64,000 bases of DNA from contig JAYKKT010000073.1 in the NCBI GenBank assembly GCA_036023115.1, positions 14,536,001-14,600,000 of the forward strand. Reading direction: 5' to 3'. The stretch is from Brasenia schreberi. Taxonomy: Eukaryota > Streptophyta > Magnoliopsida > Nymphaeales > Cabombaceae. Positions 46,692-57,400 of this stretch are shown piece after piece (within the stretch, counting starts at the first letter, position 1; every line of letters begins with the position of its first letter). The notes below the pieces were generated by a model. That model was given only the letters and a program-made list of their open reading frames with translations, ran no database searches and was not told the DNA's origin. Made by a program: the position numbers and the translations under genes.

Positions 46692-47825
46692 ATGGCTGAG
46701 GTCACGGATCCCAGCATCCAACTGAGGATAGAGTCACCATCTCGACTCTCCAATACGGCCATTACCACCTCCAACTCCTTCCTCCACCGCTGGTGGATGC
46801 CCCTCTTGATCGCTGTCAACATATTTTTCCTCCTCGCCGGTCATACCTCCGCCATCCTTCTCAACCGTTTCTACTTCGACAAAGGCGGTAATTCCAAGTG
46901 GCTCTCTACCCTCATTCAGATCGTCGGTTTCCCCATCCTATTCCCCCTCTTCTTCCTCCCTTCCTCCGCCACCCCCACCCCCACCCCCACCCCCACCACC
47001 ACCACCACCACCACCACTATTCTGATTTACGTCGGTATCGGCATTCTAGTCGCTGGCGATGACATGCTATACAGCTACGGCGTCGCGTTCCTGCCGGTCT
47101 CCACCTACTCCCTACTTTGCGCCACTCAATTGGCCTTCAGTTCCATCACCTCCTTCTTCCTTAACTCCCACAAATTCACCCCTGCAATCCTCAACTCCTT
47201 GATGCTTCTTATCCTGAGTTCCGTCCTTCAAGCCGTGCGCTCCGACTCCGAGCGTCCCGCTGGGGTCTCCCATGCCCAATACGCCGTTGGCTTTGTCTGC
47301 ACCCTCGGTGCCTCCGCGGTTTACGCCCTCATCTTGTCCCTCATGCAGCGTTCGTTCCAGAATTACTTCAAGAAGGAGACTTTCTCCGCCGTCTTGGAAA
47401 TGCAGGTCTGGACCTCGGTCGTCGCAACTGTTGCATGCCTAATTGGTCTCTTTGCAAGCGGTGACTGGCGGGCGATCTCCGGCGAGTACCACAGTTTCGG
47501 AACTGGTAAGGTTTCTTACGTGATGACCGTTGTCTGGAACGCGATAGTGTGGCAGGTTGGTTCTGTTGGTGTTGTGGGACTCATCTTCACCGTCTCTGCT
47601 CTCTTCTCGAACGTTATTAGTACTGTGGCGTTACCCATTGTACCTGTTCTCGCCATCTTTGTTTTCCATGATAAGATGGACGCTGTGAAGCTCATGTCAC
47701 TGCTTCTGAGTCTGTGGGGATTTGTGTCGTATGTGTATCAGCAGTACATTGACGCTGGAAAGAAGCCCTCCTTTGGTTTCGAGTTCAAGAGGAAGAAGAA
47801 GGGAATTGATTACGTTAGCAGTTGA
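46692..47825 (+). CDS. Purine permease (PUP family transporter)
   Basis: A single uninterrupted exon of 377 residues. Plant PUPs are plasma-membrane or tonoplast carriers of the drug/metabolite transporter superfamily that move adenine, cytokinin bases and some alkaloids with protons. Family landmarks are HRWWMPLLIAVNIFFLLAGH at the first membrane span and RFYFDKGGNSKWLSTLIQ before the second. Next are YGVAFLPVSTYSLLCATQLA, FCTLGASAVYAL-like text (VGFVCTLGASAVYALILSL) and the end VLAIFVFHDKMDAVKLMSL. About ten hydrophobic spans are visible. The start was chosen at 46692 because upstream in-frame codons only translate CT and AT microsatellites. An unusual feature is [16 protein letters not shown] at residues 93-109, encoded by a simple repeat in the loop before span 3. 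The exact substrate cannot be told. Confidence 0.93.
   Translation: MAEVTDPSIQLRIESPSRLSNTAITTSNSFLHRWWMPLLIAVNIFFLLAGHTSAILLNRFYFDKGGNSKWLSTLIQIVGFPILFPLFFLPSSATPTPTPTPTTTTTTTTILIYVGIGILVAGDDMLYSYGVAFLPVSTYSLLCATQLAFSSITSFFLNSHKFTPAILNSLMLLILSSVLQAVRSDSERPAGVSHAQYAVGFVCTLGASAVYALILSLMQRSFQNYFKKETFSAVLEMQVWTSVVATVACLIGLFASGDWRAISGEYHSFGTGKVSYVMTVVWNAIVWQVGSVGVVGLIFTVSALFSNVISTVALPIVPVLAIFVFHDKMDAVKLMSLLLSLWGFVSYVYQQYIDAGKKPSFGFEFKRKKKGIDYVSS
46970..47017 (+). repeat. In-frame CCACCC/ACC simple repeat in the PUP coding sequence
   Basis: Hexamer CCACCC units grade into trimer ACC units, coding for alternating Pro-Thr and then Thr8. Length change in units of 3 or 6 would keep the frame. Confidence 0.9.
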
Positions 47826-49567
47826 GAATTTGCCTGAGAAAGGAGAATATCTCCATTTCAGAATATGAGTGCGTATTTACTCCTGATTTTGGCTTTTTAG
47901 AAGATTTTAATGCATTCTCATAATCATTGTCTCTGCAAAAGATTGTGTTTAGGTTCTATTAGTAGTTGCATGGGTATATGTTATTGTTATCACTGGATGC
48001 TGTCATTGCTTTCTCATGTATTGTTGTCATTGCTATTACTGTTCGAGGGCCACCATGGGGGCAAAGCTGCAGCAGGTAACGACTAAGATCTTCATTGAGA
48101 GCATGTGCAGGAAGTCAAAACAGGGGTCTCCCAGGGTTTGTATACTGAATGGGGAAGAAGAAAGAAAGAGGGACAACTACTGCTCCCTGTTCGTGTTTCT
48201 GAACTTGGAAAATAATTGAGAGGCATGAAATTGAGTGACCCAGTAGAAACACTGAGATTAAGACTTCTCCTTGCGCATTGTAGGGATGCACCATGAGTCG
48301 AACTTTAGTGAGATTGGCTAGAATAAAATGGGATTATGTTTAAAACAAGAACGCTGTTACATATGAGTTTTGAAATTGCTAACGAGTGTGCTCGTAGAAA
48401 TAAACAGTTTTGAGTTGGAGTCTGGTCTGAAGCTCGAGTATGACCTCAGTATAAGTGCAAACTTCACCACTGTAGATTCGTGATCAAAAGCTCATAAAAG
48501 TGCAGGCAAAGACAAGCAAACAAGAATTTTTCCGAATAAGCCTAGCTGATCTGCAACCAAACAGCTCAACTTGTTTAACAGATGATCCTAGTATAGGTCC
48601 ACTTGATTACAGTGAAATTCCAGCTGCACTTAACTGGACTTAACTCGTGCTACTCACGCAGTTGCGGACCTCCATCCTCGGGGGCCATACTGGGTTTGAG
48701 CTATTCGGATGGATTGAAGGTGCATATGAATCAAACCTTCTGCTCACGTGACGGCCAGGGATTCCTCTCTCTGCCAGCCGCAAATGGGTGCAGGTTAATG
48801 GGCCTCCTATTGCTCATTTTCTTTGGGTTGTAGCAGTGCACGTTATTGAATTGATCTTGCCTATCATATAGTTAGAAAATGCTGACCCTCATGCCGTGTC
48901 TACACTATGTAGTCAATCTCCATTTAGACTGGCTTTGGTGATCAACTTCTTTGCTGTACGCAGAAGTGCAGATATTTCTTTCGTGACAGAGAACCGCAAA
49001 TCCTCCATTTGCTTGAAACACGCTCTTATATATAGGACCTATTCATCTATTGACACAAGGACAATACTCTCTCTTCTTTTTTTTGGTGTGTGCGCGTGTG
49101 CACGTGTATGTGTGTACGAAACCTAGATAAATGGATACTAGTAGAGCTATAAAACACAGGGGATCTCATGCTGAAAATTATATATTCATGCTCCCAAAAA
49201 TAGAGTGCACATGAATATGCATATTCATGTGTAAAGAGATTGTAGGATCCAATCTCTCTTTGTTTATATATATACAACAACAACAACTGTTATATATATA
49301 TATATATATATATATAAAGTGTGCCTAATTTTATAGGCGCTTTTGTCTGTGTTCTGCCCTCAATCAAATGGTTGTAGCATCTTCCCGAACATAAAATTTT
49401 AAACTTTTCAAGTTTAATGGGAAAACTCGTCATTGGCTCATCTAACTCACAACTCATCTCGGTATTAATTCTATCTAGGAGAGCAAAGAAAGCCATGAGC
49501 AAGCAAACGTTTATAACCTTCTAAATGATAACTCATGTCCTCCAAAGATAAAAAGATCAATGAAAAT
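47826..49567. other. Intergenic sequence downstream of the purine permease
   Basis: It holds the 3' untranslated region and unassigned DNA. There is a TA microsatellite at about 49287-49316. Small frames here have no recognisable content. Confidence 0.55.
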
Positions 49568-50093
49568 GGCATTTTCATTTAAGTTGAACGTCACAAATTT
49601 GATACCCCAAGGCAACAAGTGCCCCTCAAACATGTTTCAGATCACGGCGCTCAAGCATGGTTTAGTCCACGGGCTATTTCTGAACCCCAAGCCCGAAAAG
49701 GTTTCCTGTATCTACTACCATCAGAGAGGGTCTGACCAATCCTAGTTCTAATCAGGGAAACAATACAAATGAGAACATACTTGATTCGGGTACGCCACTT
49801 CATGGGTACCCACCTTTATCATATAAGAAACCCATTAATTTCTCAAGGCGGTTTGCTGTCATTGTTGATGAACACCGCAGACTTTGACGTTCAACAACGC
49901 CCACACTGAGAAGCATTTGAGGATTGTCAATCCTCAGTTACAGCAAGCATGACGGATGCCACAGTTCAAAAAGTGTTTTGTTTCAACAAACGTAGTGAAT
50001 ATTTTCGGCAAAATGCCGTTTATTCCTTTACTTAGAGAAACTGCATCCCGGAGTTGATGATGGTAACGTCGCAGGCTAAGACCCCATGCTAAT
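49568..50093. repeat. 0.5-kb dispersed repeat, copy B
   Basis: The partner of 39201-39727, joined at its right edge (CTAATT) directly to the stop codon end of the small pseudogene at 50094. Some local insertions relative to copy A are seen near 49640 and 49705. Confidence 0.8.
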
Positions 50094-50339
50094 TCAATAA
50101 TCCAGGGCATTATCATAGGAATTACGGGTACGGAGGCGTTTGATGAGGTCATCGAGTTCCTTCCTCGCCGATTCCCACCCGAACATGAACCCGTACCTGC
50201 TTGAACCACGACGCAGCTCACGGACTGAAAAATCGAAAACGAGAAGAAGAAAAACCGGAGAGAAATCATACCAGAAGGAAACGTCGGATGAGACGCCGGC
50301 AACCGCAATGGTCTGGACAAGAGAAAACCTTCTTTCCTA
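50094..50339 (-). pseudogene. Duplicate of the 56-residue two-exon gene, start codon lost
   Basis: Compared with 60708-60981, exon 2 (50196-50094) is the same length, 103 bases, and stays open: YGFMFGWESARKEL then the stop. Exon 1 (50339-50272) is also the same 68-base length, but its first codon is TAG where the other copy has ATG. The splice donor GTATGATT and acceptor CAG are kept; the intron is 75 bases, shorter than the 103 bases at the other locus. Loss of the start makes it a likely pseudogene, although another upstream start could be used. Confidence 0.75.
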
Positions 50340-51090
50340 AGCACCTCCGTTACTATTTTACTCTTATTTGCAAACATCTCTCCTTCCTCCGTCACTCTCT
50401 TCCCTCGACCGTTCTTTCTCGACATTCACGTTTCTAATCCGTCGCTCTATATTCGATTATTATCTATTCATCCTTGAACACCACCACCAACTACGATATG
50501 TCCGACTTCTCTCTTACCTACTTCACGCATCCAGAGCAGTGCCTTGAAAGAAGCATCGCACGATCGTGCCTTTTACTTTGAATGAGACGACATTGCAGCC
50601 TCTTTCTTAAAGGAAACTTGGTTTTAGTAGGTCTCATCCTTTTGAAAGACGTATTTAATGTTTTTGTGTTACAAATGTTATTAAATTTGTTGAAGATGTC
50701 GTGATTAGTAAAAACAATTACAATCAGTTACAGTCATGAACAAAATGAAATTGATTATTTACTAATTTTTGAAACCAATATAATACTTTATAACTGATAA
50801 TAGTTCTTTTACTAGATAAGAGAAATTGAGAAATAATATACTAATAATTGTTTGTTTAAAACCGAAAGATGAAAGAGTGACTTGGATGTACACGAAATGG
50901 TGTAACCATAAATAAGAAATATAGTGATATAAAAAGCAGTTGATTTATCTGTAAAAAAAGTAAAATATTTATTTTTATCTAAGAAAATGATAAAAATAAT
51001 GGTTAATGAGAATTGATTAACAAAAGTTGTTAATCGTTAATGAAACATATAATCATCTTTTAAAGATGTTAAATATGAAGTGATAAAAAA
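50340..51090. other. Intergenic sequence upstream of the MATE gene
   Basis: AT-rich from about 50640 with no gene recognised. Confidence 0.55.
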
Positions 51091-51094
51091 TTAT

Positions 51095-51190
51095 TATAAA
51101 CCGCACCGAGAGCGTTGGGGAGTTCGACTCCAGAAGGTGCACGTGTGGGTGTGGGGTAGGCTTCGGCCTTCTCTTTGTAAAACAAAAGAA
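51095..51190 (+). mobile_element. Possible SINE remnant (box B and 3' part)
   Basis: GGAGTTCGACTCC resembles the pol III box B (GGTTCGANTCC). It is followed after about 38 bases by TTCGGCCTTCTCTTTGTA. The same two blocks at similar spacing occur at 60346-60410. Box A is not visible, so this would be a truncated copy. Confidence 0.35.
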
Positions 51191-51320
51191 TAATGATCGT
51201 AATAAACCGATGCTATTAGCGACGCTCTCTATATAAATTCTCTCTCGACGTAGGGAGAAAAGAAGAGAGAATTAGACTGCAAAGAAATTCTCGTCCATGT
51301 CTAGAGGTGAAGTCGGACAC

Positions 51321-51323
<3 letters not shown>

Positions 51324-51413
<90 letters not shown>
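51324..51413 (+). repeat. (GA)45 microsatellite abutting the MATE start codon
   Basis: About 90 bases of pure GA end one base before the ATG at 51414. Upstream ATG 51297 is in frame through it and would add an Arg-Glu repeat of about 30 residues to the N-terminus. GA runs in 5' leaders can bind plant GAGA factors (inference). Confidence 0.9.
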
Positions 51414-51416
<3 letters not shown>

Positions 51417-54400
51417 CTGATGCCGGGGGAGAATGAGAAGGGTTTGGTAAGAGAGAGGCTCTTGGGAGAGGAGGCTGAAGGAGAAAGGAAGGTGAAGCGC
51501 TATGAAGAAGAAGAAAAAGGATCGTCGAAGGCGGTTGTGAGGTGGGGAAGGATGGTGAAAGAGGTAAAGAGACAAGGTGTAATAGCTGCGCCCATGACAC
51601 TCGTAAACATGTTCCAGTTCCTTCTACAGGTCATATCCGTGATGATGGTGGGCCACCTTGAACGCCTCTCCCTCTCCAGCGCCTCCATTGCCTCCTCTCT
51701 CTGCAGCGTCACCGGTTTCACCATTCTTGTACCTTTCTCTCTCTCTCTCTCTCTCTCTCTCCATATATAGACGTATGTTTGTATCTGTTAACTGGTTAGT
51801 TCAAAAAGATCAACATAAAAGATTATTCTTTCGTTGTAAAGTTATTCCTGCACGAGCTGTTTATTTTAGTCATTATAAAAGAAACCTACACACGAAAAAG
51901 TATCTCATCTAATGCATGTTTTCAGTGCAACCGTGTTAGCAACTTGTACGATACTGTGAAATGCATCGGTCGGTTCACTTTTGAAAATATTATGCTGCAG
52001 TTGTGATTCTTTTGTAATTGTTTCAGATAAATCAATAGAAACTGTTTATAACCAATAACAGGAGGTCTCCAACTTCATGTGATCAATTATACTGAAGATC
52101 CATGTATGACATGTCAGATTATGATATTTACTCGTAGCTCGGACTAACCGAAATCCAATCGAGATCAAGCAATTTTCTACACTAATTGGGGTCAGTTACC
52201 TGGATGTTAGATCATGTTTGATATTTGTGCCTTGTTTACTGAAAAGAAGCAAGATAATGTACTGTTTTGTCCTTTCAAACACTTTAGAGGCCTACCCCTC
52301 CTTTTTTAAAAAAGTCCATCTTCTAATTTCTCAACAGTTTGGAATGGCAAGCGCCTTGGAGACATTATGTCATACTTCATGTTTTGAGGTCATCCAGTGC
52401 CTCCATTGCCTGCCTTCTAATTATATCTTCTATTGTAGCTCTGACATGAATACCACTATTTTTCAACAGCTTGGAATGGCGAGTGTCCTTGGAGACATTA
52501 TGTGGTCAGGCTTTTGGAGCCGGGCAGTACCAAAAAGTGGGGATATATGTGCAAAGAGCTGTAGTTGTTCTGCTACTTGTGTGTATACCATTGTCTCTTT
52601 TCTGGACTTTCTTGGAGAAACTCCTCCTTTTGATCCCTCAAGAGCCGGCCATTGCTCATAAAGCAGGAAGTTATGCTGTTTTCCTTATCCCAGGATTGTT
52701 TGCGGTCGCACTTCTTCAGCCATTAGTGAAATTTCCGCAGTTGCAGAGCTTGGTTCTTCCACTGCTCTTTGGTGCTGTTGTAACTCCTTGTTTCCATGCC
52801 CCTGTTTGCTGGCCGCTCCTCTTTAAATCTGAATTCGGACACATTGGAGCTGCTATTTCAGTCAGCATCTCATATTGGTTGAATATGGCTGTTTTGGCAC
52901 TTTATGTGAAGTTTTCATCTTCGTGTAAGAAGACATTTTCTCCACTGTCAATGGAATCATTTTCTGGGATTGGTGATTTCCTTAGGCTTGCACTTCCTTC
53001 TGCAGTCATGATATGGTAATTGCTTACTAATTTCTATGATTTCTTAACTTCCTGTCCTAAATAACCTTAGCCTTTTTAGATGTCAGATTCCTTGAAATTT
53101 TTATGTGATCTTCTGGTGTCTGATTGTTGTAGTCTGGAGTATTGGTCATATGAACTGCTGATATTGCTCTCTGGATTGCTGCCTGATCCTGAACTCGAAA
53201 CTTCCGTGCTTTCTATTTGGTACGGCTTCATATTTCAATTCCATATCCTTTTTTACTTTTGGATGATAAAATGAAACATTGATTTGTCACATCTGCATAA
53301 TGCGGGGTGCCTAATGGTGGCTATATCTAGTTTTCACTTTTGCGATGGTAAACCCGTTTTGCAGTCTTCTATATTTCAATGTTCATCAACAACAACAACA
53401 ACAACAACAACTAAGCCTTTTCCCATACTAGATGGGGTCGGCTACATGGATTCTTTGTTTCCACAGATCCCTATTGTGTGTCATGTTAGCAGTTAACTCC
53501 CAATAAGCTAGATCATTCTTTATTGTTTCTTTCCAACACTTTTGTGGTTGTCCTCTACTTCTTTTAATACTTTCCAAATTTAGTTTTTCTAACCTTCTTA
53601 TAGGTTCTTCTTTTGATCTTCTTTCTATATGTCCAAACCATCCTAAACGATGTTCTCTCATTTTATCCTCTATTGGTGCCACTCCTAATTTGTTTCTAAT
53701 AACCTCATTATATATACGGTCTTTTCTTGTATGACTACTCATCCATCTCAACATCTTCATTTCTGTCACAGACATCTTTTGTACATGTTGATGATTAACT
53801 GCCCAACACTCAGAACCATAAAACATGGCAGGCCTAATTGCTGCTCTATAATATTTACCTTTTAATTTTAATGGTATCTTCTTATCACAAAGAATACCTA
53901 TGCTCCTCTCCATTTTAACCAACCAGCATTAATTCTATGTGTAACGTCTCCATCAATTCTTCAATCACTTTAAAAAATTGACCCTAGGTATTTATAACTT
54001 TCCTTTTGGGGAATGTGTGCCAATTTTAATTTCTATGTCCTCTAAAGTAGCTAAATGATCAAACTTACATTCCATATATTCTGTCTTTGTTCTACTAAGT
54101 CGGAGGCCTTTTCTTTCTAATGTTTCTCTCCATAGTTCCAATTTTCTATTAACTTTTTCCTTATACTCCTCCACTAATACAATGTCATCTGCAAATAACA
54201 TACACCAAGGTACTTCATCTTGAATATGTTTTGTTAACTCATCCATCACCATTATAAATAAGTATGGACTTAAAGTTGATCCTTGATGTAACCCAATATT
54301 AACTTTAAAGAAGTCTGTCGTTCCTTCATGAGTCCTCACACATGTTTTTGCACCATCATACATGTTTCTTATAAAGTTAATATATGTCAATGGGATATCT

Positions 54401-57400
54401 CTTTTTTCCAAAGTTCTCCAAAGAACCTCCCTCGGTACCCTATCATAAGCTTTTTCTAGATCAATAAATATCATGTGAAGGTCTTTCTTTTTTGCTCTAA
54501 AATGTTTCATAAGACGTCTCAAAAGGTGAATCGCTTCAATAGTAGATCTACCTGGCATAAATACAAATTGGTTCTCTGTTGTACTTGATATTTGTCTTAA
54601 CCTACGTTCGATAATTCTTTCCCATAATTTTATAGTATGACTCATTAACTTGATACCTCGATAATTCGCACAATTTTGAATGTCTCCCTTGTTCTTATAT
54701 ATGGGTATAAGTGTACTTGCTCTCCATTCCTAGGGCATCTTTTGGTTTTTCCATATTTCATTAAATAATCTTGTGAGCCAAGTGATTCCTAATTCTCCTA
54801 GTATTTTCCAAACTTCTATAGGAATATTATCCGGTCCTACCGATTTACCACCCTTCATATGTTTAAGAGCCTCTTTGACTTCATTCTTTTGAATACGTCG
54901 GTAGAAATTATGGTTTATATACTTTTTTGACTTGGTTAAATCTCCTAAACTAATACTAACATCTTTATTTTCATTAAAAAGATTATAAAAATAGTTTTTC
55001 CATCTATTTCTTATATCATCATTTGCCACTAGAATTTTTTCATCCTTGTCTTTTATGCATCTAACATACTTAAGATCTTTAGTTTTCTTATCTCTAGCCC
55101 TAGCTATCCTAAAAATATCTCTTTCACCCTCTTTTGAGTTGAGTTTTTTATATAAGTCCTCCCAAATCTTAGCTTTTGCTTCACTAACGGCCTTTTTTGC
55201 TTCCTTCTTTGCTTCCTTATAAGCTTCTAAAGTTTCACTAGTTTTCTTAGCATAATGTAATTTGTAACATGCGCTCTTTGCCTTGATTTTATTTTGTACT
55301 ACTTCACTCCACCACCAAGCTTCTTTTTGTGCCGGTACACCTCCCTTAGATACCCCTAACACATCTTTCGTCACTTTCCTAATATGTATAGCCATATTGT
55401 TCCACATATCAAAGGGTGTGCCAACATAATTCCAAACATCTCCTTGAAAGACTTTCTGTTTAAATATATCTTCTTTCTCGCTTTTGAGGTTCCACCATTT
55501 AGTCCGAATAGCTCGATGCACTCTTTTCTTCTTTGTCCATTTTTTATTTGTAAATCCATAACTAAAAGTCGATGTTGGGTGGTTAAGCTTTCTCTTGGAA
55601 TTATCTTACAATCTTTACAACACGCTCTATCTTTTTTTCTACAAATAAAGTAATCAATTTGTGTTTGTGATAAGCCACTCTTATAAGTAATTAAATGTTC
55701 ATCTTGTTTTTTGAAGATTGTATTGACTATAAAGAGATCAAATGACAGCAAAATTTAAAATCTCCCTACCTTCCTCATTTATATCCCCAAAACCAAAGTT
55801 TCCATGAATCCCTTGATATCCTAATGCCTCTTTACTGACATGTCCATTTAAATCTCCTCCTAAACAAATCATCTCCCTTTGTGAAATCTTTTGAAACACC
55901 TTATCTAACTCTTCCCAAAAAACTGTCTTTATACTATCTTCTAGTCCTACATGGGGTGTGTAAGCACAAACTATATTCAAAACCTATGCTCCTAACACTA
56001 ATTTCAACGTCATGATTCGGTCACCATATCGTTGTATGTCTACTACACTCTCCTTTAAATCTTTATTTATGATAATACCAACTCCGTTTCGGGCCTTTTC
56101 TTTACCTGAGTACCATAATTTAAAACCTGTATCCTCTATCTCCTTTGCTTTTTCTCCAACCCATTTTGTCTCTTGTAAACATAGAATATGAATCTTTCTC
56201 CGAATCATAGTATCTACCACCTCCATTAGTTTACCCGATAATGTTTCGATATTCCAAGAACCAATACGAATCTTATTTTTTAAGACTAGCTTCCTTACCC
56301 CCCGCATCCGTCCATAATAAAAATGCGGAGACCCTCTCTGAAAATATTTCACTACATTCGGGCGACAATGTAGCGAGACTAACTTCTTTACCCACACCCG
56401 TCCATGATGTGAGAACTCTCTCTGCAATTGATTCACTACATTCGGGCAAAAATGTAGTGGCCCTTGCTTACTTCTTACTGCATTCGGGCTCTGCAACACG
56501 TCGCTAGGCGGGGACGCCCCAAAGCAATGCTCATAATTTTTGTAATCCATGTAAAAATCCGACGAAGTTTTACGCTGGCTGTCGGAAGCCTAACACAACC
56601 CTACTCCTTTATCCGGGCTTGGGACCGGCAATGCAAGGGTGATCCCTTACATGGGCGGAGTTTCAATGTTCATATTGTAAAATATTTACTCTTAATTTTG
56701 TAAAGAACCAATATATGTGTGTTTAGAGTAACTAAGGCTACTGTAAAGAAAAGAATGTAGTGTCAACCCAATGATGTTGTTCTTGGATCATATTTGCGAT
56801 AATATGTTTATGTTTTGGCTTCATGACCCAAGATCGTTCTATTTAATTACAAACTGCTGATATTGCATGATGTGTGATCGACTTCTGAATGACTTGAACA
56901 CGATAAACAACTTGCTTCCTTTGGTCTTTGGGTAGAAATTTTGGTAACCGAAGCCAAACTTAAGGTATTCTAGCTTTTGAAATGTTATGGTTCAAAAGTA
57001 TGGAGCATAACATGTACGTGAGCATTTAGTACTCAAGGAAACTATGGATATAGCATTGCCTCTTTTCTATTTACAGCCAACAATATGAAATGTGGTTTTG
57101 TTGCTTACACATGGTCTTCATCAATTGCATATGATATGGCAAATTTGCGGGATGTCCTCTTTGTTGTGTACATCTCTTATTGTAGATTAGAGATAGAATT
57201 TTGTTGTGGTTGTTGTTGCTTGATATATATATATATCATACTGATAATTGTGAATTCCTTCTAATACAAATTTGTTTCTTTTTTGACTGAACAGCCTGAA
57301 CAACATATATCTTCTCTATTCTATTCCCCATGGCCTTGGTGCTGCTGCAAGGTGCACTTCCCATTTTTTACCTACGTAGGTTGCAATCTCTATATTTAAC

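Noticed and set aside
48603..48833. Possible third SINE or small coding gene
   Set aside because: A CTCGGGGGCC-like block recalls the SINE candidates, but box B and the TTCGGCCTT block are not present, and the frame has no recognisable content.
51216..51600. Minus-strand frames with long Ser-Leu repeats
   Set aside because: Translation of the GA microsatellite and the antisense of MATE exon 1.
55984..56550. Craniofacial development protein 2-like or DNase I-like cellular gene
   Set aside because: The endonuclease belongs to RTE-4, as shown by the flanking 13-bp target duplication and the linked RT.
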